Shown here: positions 24,517 to 33,517 of the stretch, piece after piece
Position numbering within the stretch: position 1 is the stretch's first letter
Layout: the number at the start of each line of letters is the position of its first letter
DNA from: RGIG3528 sp045629005
GTDB taxonomy: Bacteria; Bacillota; Clostridia; Lachnospirales; Lachnospiraceae
Direction of reading: 5' to 3'
Assembly (NCBI GenBank): GCA_045629005.1
Contig: JAZQQJ010000059.1
Location: 1-42,646 of the forward strand
DNA: 42,646 nucleotides
Translations under genes and position numbers: made by a program
The notes under the pieces: generated by a model
What the model saw: the letters and a program-made list of their open reading frames with translations, nothing else
What the model was told of the DNA's origin: nothing
The model's database searches: none

Positions 24517-24582
24517 CTTTGTAAAAAAGTTTATAAAAAATTTACAAAGGGGCATTATATGCACCGTTTTTTGTTTTGTCAA
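24517..24582 (-). promoter_or_regulatory. Consensus promoter and leader hairpin of sleB-thrC
   Basis: On the minus strand -35 TTGACA (24577-24582), 17-bp spacer, -10 TATAAT (24554-24559), a perfect sigma-A consensus. The transcript then starts in a hairpin with a 9-bp stem, CTTTGTAAA/TTTACAAAG (24517-24549), close to the ribosome site. Confidence 0.9.
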
Positions 24583-24609
24583 GAAAAATCACATCAACGT
24601 TATTTTCAC

Positions 24610-24630
24610 AAATCCGTTTCCGGAGGATTT
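24610..24630 (-). terminator. Weak terminator overlapping the stop of the AP2-like gene
   Basis: Stem AAATCC/GGATTT with an inner TCCGGA palindrome begins inside the TAA stop codon. The downstream sequence is GTGAAAATAACG, with no good U-tract, so efficiency is doubtful. Confidence 0.35.
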
Positions 24631-25439
24631 TACCACTCTTTTTCGCCGTAAAATCTGATTTTTGAAGACACCCTTAGTTTATTCAAAAGTGCGACGTATT
24701 CGAGCTCCGAAAGACCTTCTATAAAGTTCTCTCTGTAGTCAATTGTAACACCTTTTTCTTTAAGCATCATTATTGCTTTATTGTAAGCAACTGCTGCGTA
24801 AATTTCCGATGAGTATCTTCCTATAATGATGTCACCGTTAACATGAATTTTGGCTGTGTATCTTTCACGCCCTTTAATTATTTCTTTTGTTACTCCATTA
24901 TATCTGTTGATAATCTGAATATTTCCGTAGCGGAAGTCCGTATCATCACCGTTTACAAAAATATAATCGCGCCCGGGCACGGCAAAGGGCTTAATTCCGT
25001 ATCGGGAAAGGATGCTCACCTGCATACCGTAATCCGCAACAAAAAGATGCGAGCCACGTTTCATAATTTTATGGTTGGAGTAGTAAAAAAGGTCGTCGAC
25101 ATCAAACGTGTAATGAATGTCGGGGCTGAAGTAATATGTAAAGGAATGTTTTTCAAGATAAATCGGATTTTTAATGTAAACACCGTTATCACGAAGATTT
25201 ACAAGCATTATGACCTTTTCAAACGGAAGAACGGATTTCCTGCCGTCCTGGAATTCGTTCACATATGCCTTCAGCTGCTTATTGCAGGACATAATCTGCT
25301 TAGCCCGAACATAGGCAGAATGAGCAAGAGCCTCGGATTTGTAACTTCCGAGGCTGATGTGCTTGTCTTTCACGGTAATCGACGCACGATAAAGCGTTGT
25401 ACCGTCTTTCTTTTGATTCAGGTATACTCCCGATTTCAT
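24630..25439 (-). CDS. AP2-like DNA-binding-domain protein of unknown function
   Basis: 269 residues from ATG 25439 (AAGGAAAA upstream); a GTG at 25466 lies inside the RNase P RNA and is rejected. Two copies of an AP2/integrase-like three-strand-plus-helix unit can be seen. The N-terminal one is YRASITVKDKHISLGSYKSE with HSAYVRAKQIM. The C-terminal one is YTAKIHVNGDIIIGRYSSEI with AAVAYNKAIMML. The middle part includes DFRYGNIQIINRYNGVTK, resembling the N-rich spacer found in AP2-HNH proteins, but no HNH nuclease motif is present. It follows rnpB by only 17 bp with no terminator between them. Possible DNA-binding regulator or domesticated element-derived protein; both are guesses. Confidence 0.65.
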   Translation of the reverse strand: MKSGVYLNQKKDGTTLYRASITVKDKHISLGSYKSEALAHSAYVRAKQIMSCNKQLKAYVNEFQDGRKSVLPFEKVIMLVNLRDNGVYIKNPIYLEKHSFTYYFSPDIHYTFDVDDLFYYSNHKIMKRGSHLFVADYGMQVSILSRYGIKPFAVPGRDYIFVNGDDTDFRYGNIQIINRYNGVTKEIIKGRERYTAKIHVNGDIIIGRYSSEIYAAVAYNKAIMMLKEKGVTIDYRENFIEGLSELEYVALLNKLRVSSKIRFYGEKEW

Positions 25440-25456
25440 ATTTTCCTTTTCAGATA

Positions 25457-25828
25457 TGACCGGCACTGTAAGCCGGGTTATGTATCAAACGATCATCTAT
25501 CTTGGCTGTACGTTACCGCACAGCTCCCATATGAGGTTTCCCGCCATATGACGCGACCAACCCGAAGGCACGACGGGCCGCCGTATAGCCTTCTATTAGG
25601 TCTTGCTTCGAATGGGGTTTACATTGACCTCCCTGTGTTACCACGGGAGCGGTGGTCTCTTACACCGCCGTTTCAGCCTTACCCGACCACGTCCTTTCGG
25701 AGCGTGGCGGGCGGTTTATTTTCTGTTGCACTTTCCTTCAGGTTGCCCTGACCGGCCGTTAGCCGGCATTCTGCCCTGTGAAGCCCGGACTTTCCTCACC
25801 TTTCGGCGCGATCGTCTGTGCCGGTCAC
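25457..25828 (-). ncRNA. rnpB: RNase P RNA (bacterial type A)
   Basis: On the minus strand, P1 is formed by 5' GTGACCGGCAC (25818-25828) pairing with 3' GTGCCGGTCA (25457-25466). The conserved 5' block GAGGAAAGTCCGGGCTTCAC, AGGGCAGAATGCCGGCTAA and GGGTAAGGCTGAAACGG-type core follow. So do the GACCTAATAGAAGGCTAT-like block and the 3' signature GATACATAACCCGGCTTACA. About 372 nt. It processes the 5' ends of tRNA precursors. P1 is closed directly against the AP2-like gene's ribosome site. Confidence 0.97.
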
Positions 25829-25838
25829 AAATTAATCT

Positions 25839-25866
25839 AATGTACCGCTGCCGGATTCAACTCCAA
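25839..25866 (-). promoter_or_regulatory. Candidate promoter of rnpB
   Basis: TTGGAG (25861-25866), 16-bp spacer, TACATT (25839-25844) on the minus strand, with transcription then starting about 10 bp later at the RNA's 5' end. A direct repeat, CCGCTGCCGGA, spans this region twice. Boxes are imperfect. Confidence 0.45.
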
Positions 25867-25897
25867 ACAAATACCGCTGCCGGAGTGGTTCACAGCA

Positions 25898-27550
25898 TTA
25901 TACGTTAAAGTATGAGCCTCCGATGAACTCTCTGAGAATACTGTTCTTAGGAACATCATCTGTAGGAGCGCTGAGGAAGTAGTCAAGGAACTTAAGAAGT
26001 CTCTTTGCCTCAGAGAACTCAGGGCTGTCCTCAGGTACGCTGAAAAGAAGCGGCTCTGCAAACTGCTTGAGTTCAGCAAGCTCATAAATAAGTGCTGAAT
26101 TGAAGAATACATCTGCGCCCTCCTGGAACGGGAAGATGTTCTCTTCTTCACCACGACGTACGGAAGGCCACATGCTGATAGTCTTCTGTGCGGAAGCACC
26201 TCTTGTTCTTGCATCACGAACGATACGACGAAGGAGACGTGCATCTGTTGTAGGAATACGGTTGTGCTCATCAATGTTCAGCTGTGTAAGTGCACTGATG
26301 AAAATCTTAAACTTGCTTTCGTTAGGAAGCTTGTACGAAAGAGCATCATTAAGGCCGTGGATACCTTCAATAACGAGGATATCGTCAGGTCCGAGTTTCT
26401 TGAAATTGCCCTTGTATTCTCTGATACCTGCCTTGAAGTTGAAGCTGGGAAGTTCTACTTCCTTACCGTCAAGAAGGTCGGACATATCTTTATTAAACTG
26501 CTCAACATCAATTGCCTCGAGGCACTCAAAGTTGAAGCTTCCGTCAGGATTCTTCGGCGTATCGTCCCTGTTTCTGAAGTAGTCGTCTACTCCGATCGGG
26601 TGAGGTGTCATACCAAGTGTACGAAGCTCAATGGAAAGTCTGTGTGAGAAGGTTGTCTTTCCTGATGATGAAGGGCCGGCAATCATAACAAACTTAACGT
26701 CGCCACGCTCTTTAATCATTGCAGCGATATCACCAATCTTCTTTTCCATAAATGCTTCCTGGACAAGGATTGTATCACCGATTCTGCCGTCTCTGATGCA
26801 CTCATTCATGCCGGCAACGGTATTGATGCCCATGATGTTGCCCCATTTGTCTGTTTCCTTAAGGCAGTTGAAGAACTTCTTTCTGTCTTCAAACTCTGCA
26901 ATATGAAGAGGATCTTCCTTGCCGGGAACGAGAAGCATAAAGCCCTGATCATATGCAAACAGGTCATAGTAACGAAGGATGCCTGTTGATGATGGCATAT
27001 AGCCATAGAAGTAGTCCTCGTAATTCTCAATTCCGTAAATGTTTGTACGTGATACACGACGATAGCTGAAGAGAAGTTCCTTATCGTACATATGTCTGTC
27101 GTGGAAAAGCTTTCTTGCGTCCTTTGTGTTGATGGAACGCTTGTTGATTACCATATCCTCATCAACAATACGATCCATTTCCTTACGGATAGCTTTGATG
27201 TCTTCCTCAGGGATGCCATCAACGCCACGAACCTCACCGTATACACCATTGCCAATCTTGTGCATGATACGGATGTCACGGCCACGCTTATTTCCGTAAA
27301 CGTTGTAAATAGCCTTTAAAAGTACAAATGTAATGCCTCTTACATATGTTTTGTTTCCGATACCCGTAGAAAGATCGAGGAACTCAATCTCCGAGTCGTT
27401 TTCAGGTTTTTTTGTAAGCTCACGGAGATTTCCGTCAGCCTTTGCAAGGATTATCGGGTACTGATATTTGTCCTTAAAGTCCTCTGCTATTTCTGCAAAT
27501 GTTACGCCATATTCATATTCGCGTTCTTCACCGCATACTATTAATTTCAT
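25898..27550 (-). CDS. TGS-domain nucleoside (uridine-type) kinase
   Basis: 550 residues. Residues 1-60 resemble a TGS domain (KLIVCGEEREYEYGVTFAEI), and about 80-230 a threonyl-tRNA-synthetase-like second domain. The C-terminal half is a uridine/phosphoribulokinase fold with P-loop IAGPSSSGKTTFSHRLSIEL near 290 and GVDDYFRNRDDTP near 325. A long version of uridine kinase is common in Clostridia and Thermotoga, but the natural substrate is not settled, so I give no symbol. The start overlaps trmK by 23 nt. This is the last protein gene of the long wbaP-like operon, ending 70 bp before rnpB. Confidence 0.92.
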   Translation of the reverse strand: MKLIVCGEEREYEYGVTFAEIAEDFKDKYQYPIILAKADGNLRELTKKPENDSEIEFLDLSTGIGNKTYVRGITFVLLKAIYNVYGNKRGRDIRIMHKIGNGVYGEVRGVDGIPEEDIKAIRKEMDRIVDEDMVINKRSINTKDARKLFHDRHMYDKELLFSYRRVSRTNIYGIENYEDYFYGYMPSSTGILRYYDLFAYDQGFMLLVPGKEDPLHIAEFEDRKKFFNCLKETDKWGNIMGINTVAGMNECIRDGRIGDTILVQEAFMEKKIGDIAAMIKERGDVKFVMIAGPSSSGKTTFSHRLSIELRTLGMTPHPIGVDDYFRNRDDTPKNPDGSFNFECLEAIDVEQFNKDMSDLLDGKEVELPSFNFKAGIREYKGNFKKLGPDDILVIEGIHGLNDALSYKLPNESKFKIFISALTQLNIDEHNRIPTTDARLLRRIVRDARTRGASAQKTISMWPSVRRGEEENIFPFQEGADVFFNSALIYELAELKQFAEPLLFSVPEDSPEFSEAKRLLKFLDYFLSAPTDDVPKNSILREFIGGSYFNV

Positions 27551-28277
27551 CCACTAACCTCCTGGTTTCATCATATATTTCAGTCAAACGGGCACGCGCC
27601 TTCTCTCCCGTGTCCGATTTGAGCTTGTCAGATATTTTCTCGCATTCCTTAAGCTCATACTCAAGAAACGCAAGGTACGTCGGATCCTTTTTCCCGCGGA
27701 GAATGCTTGAAAATGCGAAGTTTTCCACATTTGTATGATTTGATTCCTCTGCAAGGGTTTCCATTGTGGAATTCACCCCTGCTGCATTTTCCGTAAGAAC
27801 CTTATTTATCGCCTTGATAGCGATGTAAAATTTGCCTGCATCACGGCACATTTTTTCATCCGTAATGCAAAAACCGTGACCGTACAGCCACTCTCTCACT
27901 TTGTCCACATCCGACTGCGGAGAAAGTACGAGTTCACGAATTTTATTCGTTTTTTCCGGATACGCAGAAAGAATGTCAAGTATAAGAAGTCCTCCCATGC
28001 CGGAAATGAGAACCGTGTCGGTTTCGCCTGCTTTTATGGCTTCAAGCCCATCGGAAAGGCGAATGTCAATGTTCTCTTCCAGCTTATGTTCGGAAACATT
28101 CCTTTTGGCAGCCTCGAGTGGTCCTTTACGGACATCTGCTGCTATGCAACGTTCTGCAACACCGGCTTCGAGTAAATATATACTTGTATGAGCGTGGTCG
28201 CACCCTATATCAGCTACGGAACTGCCCGGGCTGACAAGAGATGCAACCATGCGTAATCTTTCACTAAGAGAAATCAT
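27528..28277 (-). CDS. trmK: tRNA (adenine(22)-N1)-methyltransferase
   Basis: SAM-dependent methyltransferase that makes m1A22 in tRNA. 249 residues. The nucleotide-binding start RLRMVASLVSPGSSVADIGC, then DHAHTSIYLLEAG, ADVRKGPLEAAKRNV and the motif LISGMGGLLILDIL, match TrmK. The extra C-terminal helices (LEYELKECEKISDKLKSD) are a typical TrmK tail. The stop of rpoD and this start overlap (TAATG), and its own end overlaps the nucleoside kinase, so all three are coupled. Confidence 0.93.
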   Translation of the reverse strand: MISLSERLRMVASLVSPGSSVADIGCDHAHTSIYLLEAGVAERCIAADVRKGPLEAAKRNVSEHKLEENIDIRLSDGLEAIKAGETDTVLISGMGGLLILDILSAYPEKTNKIRELVLSPQSDVDKVREWLYGHGFCITDEKMCRDAGKFYIAIKAINKVLTENAAGVNSTMETLAEESNHTNVENFAFSSILRGKKDPTYLAFLEYELKECEKISDKLKSDTGEKARARLTEIYDETRRLVDEINSMR

Positions 28278-29974
28278 TAATCAAGATAATCCTTCAGCTT
28301 CTTTGCACGTGTAGGATGACGAAGCTTTCTGAGTGCTTTTGCTTCAATCTGACGAATACGCTCACGGGTAACATTGAACTCACGTCCGACTTCTTCAAGA
28401 GTGCGCTGTCTGCCGTCGTCAAGACCGAATCTCAGGCAAAGAACCTTCTGCTCTCTGTCGGTAAGTGTTCCGAGCACTTCCTTAATCTGCTCTCTGAGGA
28501 GAGTAAATGCTGCGGAATCCTGAGGTGTCGGCATATGATCGTCTTCAATGAAGTCACCAAGATGCGAATCTTCCTCTTCACCGATAGGTGTTTCAAGAGA
28601 TACGGGCTCCTGGGAAATCTTCTGGATTTCACGCACACGTTCAACAGGGATGCCCATTTCCTTTGCAATTTCGTCCGGGGACGGCTCACGACCGAGCTCC
28701 TGTAAGAGCTGACGCTGGATACGAATGAGCTTGTTTATCGTTTCAACCATATGTACGGGAATACGGATTGTTCTCGCCTGATCGGCAATGGCACGTGTGA
28801 TTGCCTGACGAATCCACCATGTAGCGTATGTTGAGAACTTGTAACCCTTTTCATAATCGAACTTTTCAACTGCCTTAATAAGTCCGAGGTTACCTTCCTG
28901 AATGAGATCGAGGAACTGCATTCCACGGCCTACATAACGTTTTGCGATGCTGACAACAAGACGAAGGTTTGCTTCTGCAAGACGATTCTTTGCAGCTTCG
29001 TCGCCCTGTTCCATACGCTTTGCAAGCTCAAGCTCCTCATCTGCGGAAAGAAGCGGAACTTTACCGATTTCCTTAAGGTACATTCTTACAGGATCCTCAA
29101 GGGATACACCTTCGGGTACCGAAAGATCGATCTTTGAAATATCTTCGATTTCTTCCATTTCATCAAGCTCGCCGACAATGTCATCGGGCTCAAGAATGGA
29201 GTCGTCATCTGCGGAAAAATCAACGGCATCATCTGTTACTCTTAAAACGTCAATACCGCTCTTTTCAAGGTAATCGTATACCTTTTCAATCTTGTTGGCA
29301 TCAATTTCCATGTCAGCAAGAACTTCGTTTATTTCAGCAATCTCGAGAGTGTTCTTCTTGGACTGTCCAAGAGTAACAAGCTCTTCAAGCTTTTCCTTTA
29401 ATGTGTGCTTACCATCCCCCTCGGGAGCCTTTTCACCCTTTGCAGCCTTTTCAGCCTTCGCGGGCTTTTCTTCCTTTGCGGGCTTTTCTTCCTCAGCGGG
29501 TTCTGCGTCCTTAACTGCTTCTGTCTTCTTTGTAGTTTTCTTTGAGGACTTCTTTTCTGCCTTCGGAGCTTCTTCCTCTGCAGGTTTTTCTTCCTTAGCA
29601 GGCTTCTGTGCCTTTGCGGGCTTTTCTTCCTTTACAGGCTCTGCTTCTTTTGCAGGTTCTGACTTCTTTGCAGACTTTTTCTCTGCCTTGGCAGGCTTTT
29701 CTTCCTTAGCGGTTTTTTCTTCCTTCGCAGGTTTTTCTTCCTTCACGGGATCAGCCTTTTTAGCAGTTTTCTTTTCAGCCTTAGCAGGCTTCTCTTCTTT
29801 TGCGGGCTTCTCTTCCTTAGCAGGTTTTTCTTCCTTCACAGACTCAGCCTTTTTTGTAGTTTTCTTTTCAGCCTTAGCAGGCTTCTCTTCTTTTACAGGT
29901 TCTGCTTTCTTAGCAGCCTTCTTCGTTTCTTTAACTTCGGGTTCCTGAATTTCTTCAACTTTCTTTTTGCTCAT
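28277..29974 (-). CDS. rpoD: Primary sigma factor (sigma A) with long Lys/Ala/Glu/Pro-rich N-terminal extension
   Basis: 565 residues. Residues 1-190 are repeats built on VKEEKPAKAEKKTAKKAE. Residues about 193-260 are region 1.1-like (EKLEELVTLGQSKKNTLEIA). Regions 1.2 to 4 then follow: DPVRMYLKEIGKVPLLSADE, GLIKAVEKFDYEKGYKFSTY, ATWWIRQAITRAIADQARTI, and DDGRQRTLEEVGREFNVTRE with the region 4 helix-turn-helix. The catalytic part has normal length; the extension accounts for nearly 200 extra residues compared with the common 370-residue family. It lies 11 bp after dnaG, the classic order. Confidence 0.97.
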   Translation of the reverse strand: MSKKKVEEIQEPEVKETKKAAKKAEPVKEEKPAKAEKKTTKKAESVKEEKPAKEEKPAKEEKPAKAEKKTAKKADPVKEEKPAKEEKTAKEEKPAKAEKKSAKKSEPAKEAEPVKEEKPAKAQKPAKEEKPAEEEAPKAEKKSSKKTTKKTEAVKDAEPAEEEKPAKEEKPAKAEKAAKGEKAPEGDGKHTLKEKLEELVTLGQSKKNTLEIAEINEVLADMEIDANKIEKVYDYLEKSGIDVLRVTDDAVDFSADDDSILEPDDIVGELDEMEEIEDISKIDLSVPEGVSLEDPVRMYLKEIGKVPLLSADEELELAKRMEQGDEAAKNRLAEANLRLVVSIAKRYVGRGMQFLDLIQEGNLGLIKAVEKFDYEKGYKFSTYATWWIRQAITRAIADQARTIRIPVHMVETINKLIRIQRQLLQELGREPSPDEIAKEMGIPVERVREIQKISQEPVSLETPIGEEEDSHLGDFIEDDHMPTPQDSAAFTLLREQIKEVLGTLTDREQKVLCLRFGLDDGRQRTLEEVGREFNVTRERIRQIEAKALRKLRHPTRAKKLKDYLD

Positions 29975-29985
29975 TTTACTGCCCC

Positions 29986-31779
29986 TTAAAAAAGTTTAGT
30001 GTTCTTGTTTTTCAGTCTTATCTGCTCAGCAAACAATTTGTTTACCTGAGCGCTGTCACCGGCTTCGACAGCTTTGGCAATCGCAGTTTCAATGCTCGAA
30101 AGCTTAATCTTTCTGACAACATCCTCAACCGCTTTTAGGTTTTCCGCCTCATTCATCTCGCCTTTGAGTTCTGTTTGGAAAATTGCTCCGACCTTAAGCT
30201 GGTCCTCTTTTTCCTCAAAAAGGCTTATAATGCGCGCTGCGTTTATTTTGCCGCCCTGTTCGCATTCAGAAAAACATATTTCCGCAACCTTCTTATAAAG
30301 CTCGTCGGAAAACTCTGACGGAGCTAAACAGCCTTTAAGCTTTCCGTACAATTGCGAATTGTCTGCAAGGTAGGTAAGCAGGAGCCTTTGCGGCTGTAAA
30401 AGCTTATCATCACGCTGTTTTTCTTCCTTGCTTTGAAAGTCCTTCTTCACGGATTCGTTTCGTTCGTAAGAATCCCCCCTCGATTTGGGACCTTCCTGCC
30501 CGGCAACCTTGATAAGTAATTCATTGAAAGCTTTGTATGGAACATCGTAACGTTTTACGAAGGAATCCATATAATTTTTTCTTGTAAGCTCCTCAGAGAA
30601 CTCCAAAAGCCTTCTGGCAACATCTTTGTAGAAATCGGTTTTTTCTTTCGGATCCTCAAGATTGTGTCGTGATTTTATCACCTCGATCTCGAAGAAGAAA
30701 CTGCTTTCCGCATTGTCAATGCGCTTTTGGTACTCCTCTGCCCCAAGTGCCTTAATGAATTCGTCGGGGTCCTTGTACGGCTTCATGTTTACAATCTTCA
30801 CGGTAATTCCTCTGTTTTCAAGCATCGGGATTGCGCGAAGCGCGGCATTGATACCGGCACTGTCCGAATCGTAAGTAAGATACACATCCTTCACATATTT
30901 GCTAATCTTAGTGGCATGTTTGTCCGTAAACGCGGTGCCCAGTGATGCAACAGCCATTGTAAAGCCGGCCTGGTGCAGCGATATTACGTCCATATAGCCC
31001 TCACAAAGAAGGAAGTACCCCTTACGGGACAATTTTGCATAATTTAGTCCGTAAAGGTTATTACTTTTATCAAAAACCCTGGTCTCGGGCGAATTAAGAT
31101 ATTTGGGCTCTCCGTCGCCCATTACGCGCCCGCCGAAGGCTATGACTCTGTCTCGTTCGTCCATGATGGGAAACATGGCACGATTCCAGAACTTGTCCGT
31201 TGCTCCTTTTTCGGAGATTGAAACAAGCCCCGTATCCTTAAGAAAACTGTCTTCGTATCCCTTTCCCTTAAGGTACTTGTACAGATCGTCGCTGTACGCA
31301 TTTGAGTAGCCAAGACCGAAATGATTTATTGTTTCATCGGTCAGGCCTCTCTTTTTAAAGTAATTATCGGCAATTTTTCCTCTCTCGGTCTTTCTTGCCG
31401 AATAAAAATATTGAGCAGCTAATTTATTGACCTCGTAAAGCCTTTGAATAAGGCTTTGCTGAGCTTTTTCTTCCGCTGATGCGGGAACGTCCGGCAATTC
31501 TATGCCGACACGGTCCGCAAGCACCTTCAAAGCCTCAGGAAAACTCAGACTGTCATATTCCATAACGAACGTAACAGCATTGCCGCCCTTGTGGCATCCA
31601 AAGCAATAGAACATCTGCGTCTGCGGATTTACTGCAAACGAAGCCGTCTTCTCGCCGTGGAACGGGCAACACGCCCAATAGCGGTTGCTCTTCTTTGTGA
31701 GATGAACATACATGCCCACAACATCCACAATATCGTTCCTGGAACGAACCTCTTCAATTAGGTCATCAGAATATCTCAT
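29986..31779 (-). CDS. dnaG: DNA primase
   Basis: 597 residues. N-terminal zinc finger C-x2-H...C-x2-C (CCPFHGEKTASF then FYCFGCHKGGNAVTF), catalytic domain with RGYF-like KGYFLLCEGYMDVISLHQAG, and TOPRIM acidic segment LTYDSDSAGINAALRA. A C-terminal helicase-interaction domain of about 150 residues completes it. Synthesises RNA primers for replication. Starts at 31779, one base before the dgt stop: tight operon coupling dgt-dnaG-rpoD. Confidence 0.97.
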   Translation of the reverse strand: MRYSDDLIEEVRSRNDIVDVVGMYVHLTKKSNRYWACCPFHGEKTASFAVNPQTQMFYCFGCHKGGNAVTFVMEYDSLSFPEALKVLADRVGIELPDVPASAEEKAQQSLIQRLYEVNKLAAQYFYSARKTERGKIADNYFKKRGLTDETINHFGLGYSNAYSDDLYKYLKGKGYEDSFLKDTGLVSISEKGATDKFWNRAMFPIMDERDRVIAFGGRVMGDGEPKYLNSPETRVFDKSNNLYGLNYAKLSRKGYFLLCEGYMDVISLHQAGFTMAVASLGTAFTDKHATKISKYVKDVYLTYDSDSAGINAALRAIPMLENRGITVKIVNMKPYKDPDEFIKALGAEEYQKRIDNAESSFFFEIEVIKSRHNLEDPKEKTDFYKDVARRLLEFSEELTRKNYMDSFVKRYDVPYKAFNELLIKVAGQEGPKSRGDSYERNESVKKDFQSKEEKQRDDKLLQPQRLLLTYLADNSQLYGKLKGCLAPSEFSDELYKKVAEICFSECEQGGKINAARIISLFEEKEDQLKVGAIFQTELKGEMNEAENLKAVEDVVRKIKLSSIETAIAKAVEAGDSAQVNKLFAEQIRLKNKNTKLF

Positions 31780-32832
31780 TTAGTAAACATCCCATCCAAA
31801 AGGAACCTTAATTTCCTTGAAGCGGGTTACCGCATAGCGGTCCGTCATTCCGGAAACGTAGTCACAAACGACGCGGGGAAGCTGCTCACCCTCGTCAAGC
31901 ATCCTTCGATAGTCCTCAGGCAAAAGCTCGGAATTCTTCATGTAGTAGTTGAAAAGTTCGATTACAAGCTCTTCAGCCTTTGATTCCTGACCCTTTGCCA
32001 CAGGATTTGTATATACATTCGCAAACATCCACTCGCGGAGCTCTTTTGTAAGCTCCATGAGTCCTTCAGACATTGTAACGTCATCTTTACCGAAGGACGT
32101 GCGGATTATATCGTGAATTTCGTAATTAAGTCTGGACGTGAGTGTATGTCCGAGAACATCAGTGAATCTTCTCGGAATGTCACTGTCCTTAATAACGTTG
32201 CCTCGAATGGCATCGTCAATGTCATGGTTTATGTAGGCAATCTTATCGGAAAGCCTTACAATTCGGCCTTCCAGTGTGCCGGGAATTGTATCAACCTGAT
32301 GGTTTACAATTCCGTCACGCACTTCCCATGTAAGATTCAAGCCTTCTCCGTGTTTTTCAAGTCTGTCAACAACACGAAGACTCTGCTCGAAATGCTTGAA
32401 ACCGAGGCCTTCGGTGGTTTCCTGAAGAATACGGTTTAATGCACGCTCTCCGGCATGTCCGAAAGGAGTATGCCCAAGATCATGTCCCAGTGCGATGGCA
32501 TCGGTAAGATCCTCATTCAGGCGAAGTGCTTTTGCTATGGCTCTTGCAGTCTGATTCACTTCAAGCGTGTGGGTAAGTCTTGTGCGGTAATGGTCTCCTT
32601 CAGGTGCAAGGAAAACCTGTGTTTTACCGTTCAAACGTCTGAAAGCTCTGCTGTAAAGAATTCTGTCTCTGTCACGCTGAAAACACGGGCGGAGGTCGCA
32701 TTCCTTTTCTTCTTTTTCACGTCCCTTTGTCATATCGGAAAAAGCAGCATATCGGGAAAGGGTTTCATGCTCAAGTTCTTCACGGTACTGACGTATAAGC
32801 TTGTTATCTTCAATAGGGATTAATTCAATCAT
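31780..32832 (-). CDS. dgt: Deoxyguanosinetriphosphate triphosphohydrolase-like HD protein
   Basis: 350 residues with the HD-domain metal-binding residues in YRTRLTHTLEVNQTARAIAK (His) and DAIALGHDLGHTPFGHAGER (H-D). Hydrolyses dNTPs to deoxynucleosides and tripolyphosphate, balancing nucleotide pools; directly before dnaG in many Firmicutes. The 3' side of its start overlaps the queH stop by 8 nt. Residue order DRDRILYSRAFRRLNGKTQV is typical of the Clostridium-type subfamily. Substrate specificity inside the family is uncertain. Confidence 0.94.
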   Translation of the reverse strand: MIELIPIEDNKLIRQYREELEHETLSRYAAFSDMTKGREKEEKECDLRPCFQRDRDRILYSRAFRRLNGKTQVFLAPEGDHYRTRLTHTLEVNQTARAIAKALRLNEDLTDAIALGHDLGHTPFGHAGERALNRILQETTEGLGFKHFEQSLRVVDRLEKHGEGLNLTWEVRDGIVNHQVDTIPGTLEGRIVRLSDKIAYINHDIDDAIRGNVIKDSDIPRRFTDVLGHTLTSRLNYEIHDIIRTSFGKDDVTMSEGLMELTKELREWMFANVYTNPVAKGQESKAEELVIELFNYYMKNSELLPEDYRRMLDEGEQLPRVVCDYVSGMTDRYAVTRFKEIKVPFGWDVY

Positions 32833-33481
32833 CTCTTTCTCCTTTCAGTTCCTTTTCGCGAAGCAGCGCATCTCTTTTTGAGAAAATGCAGCCGCAGTAG
32901 TTTTGCCTGTACAGGCTGTATTCATGTGACAATTCAATGGAGCGCTGATAACCGCCTTTTTTCTTAAAGTCGGACGGAAGATATTTGGGTTTTTCTGAAT
33001 TGCTCCCAAGGGCAGCGCCTGTTTCATTTAGGAGCGGAGCATTTTTCAAAGGACTTATTGTAAGTGTTGTCGCAAAATAGTCTGCATCGACTTCCTTTGC
33101 CACACGAGCCGCTTCCGCAAGACGAAGCTCAAAGCACTTTTTGCATCTGGCACCGCCTTCAGGCTCATTCTCAAGCCCTTTTACCGCTTCATAAAATTCT
33201 TTTTCATCGTATCTCCCTTCAATCAGGGTGACAGGATATTTATGAGGCTGTTCTGAAATAAGCCTCTTCAGCTCATTCAGTCTCTCCTCGTATTCCTCCA
33301 TCGGAGAAATGTTCGGATTATAGAAAAAGTCTGTAATTTCAAAATACTCGGAAAGATATTCCAGCACATAAGACGAACAGGGTGCACAACATGAATGAAG
33401 CAGAAGTTTCGGCACCCGGCCTTCCTTTGTGAGTTCCGTAAGAAGCTTGTCCATTCTCTGTTGTGTGTTAAGCTGATTCAT
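32825..33481 (-). CDS. queH: Epoxyqueuosine reductase QueH
   Basis: 218 residues, the DUF208 family, which reduces epoxyqueuosine to queuosine in tRNA wobble position 34 without cobalamin. Cysteine motifs: LLLHSCCAPCSSYVLEYL near 30, GGARCKKCFELRLAEAARVA near 115 and NYCGCIFS near 200. These match the metal and disulphide cysteines of the family. Neighbouring genes for preQ1 synthesis are not in this window. The start ATG at 33481 follows hisC by 36 bp. Confidence 0.93.
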   Translation of the reverse strand: MNQLNTQQRMDKLLTELTKEGRVPKLLLHSCCAPCSSYVLEYLSEYFEITDFFYNPNISPMEEYEERLNELKRLISEQPHKYPVTLIEGRYDEKEFYEAVKGLENEPEGGARCKKCFELRLAEAARVAKEVDADYFATTLTISPLKNAPLLNETGAALGSNSEKPKYLPSDFKKKGGYQRSIELSHEYSLYRQNYCGCIFSKRDALLREKELKGERDD

Positions 33482-33517
33482 TCTTTCTCCGTATTATGCA
33501 GGAAGGTCCTTTTTGAT

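Noticed and set aside
25440..25466. GTG start at 25466 for the AP2-like protein
   Set aside because: It lies within the P1 helix of RNase P RNA; the ATG at 25439 has a ribosome site.
24843..25751. 302-codon plus-strand ORF
   Set aside because: It is antisense to the AP2-like gene and to rnpB, and crosses a conserved RNA gene.
29292..29948. Long plus-strand ORF rich in Phe/Ser/Ala opposite rpoD
   Set aside because: It is the antisense of the Lys/Glu-rich repeats; composition follows from the repeats, and no ribosome site or homology is seen.
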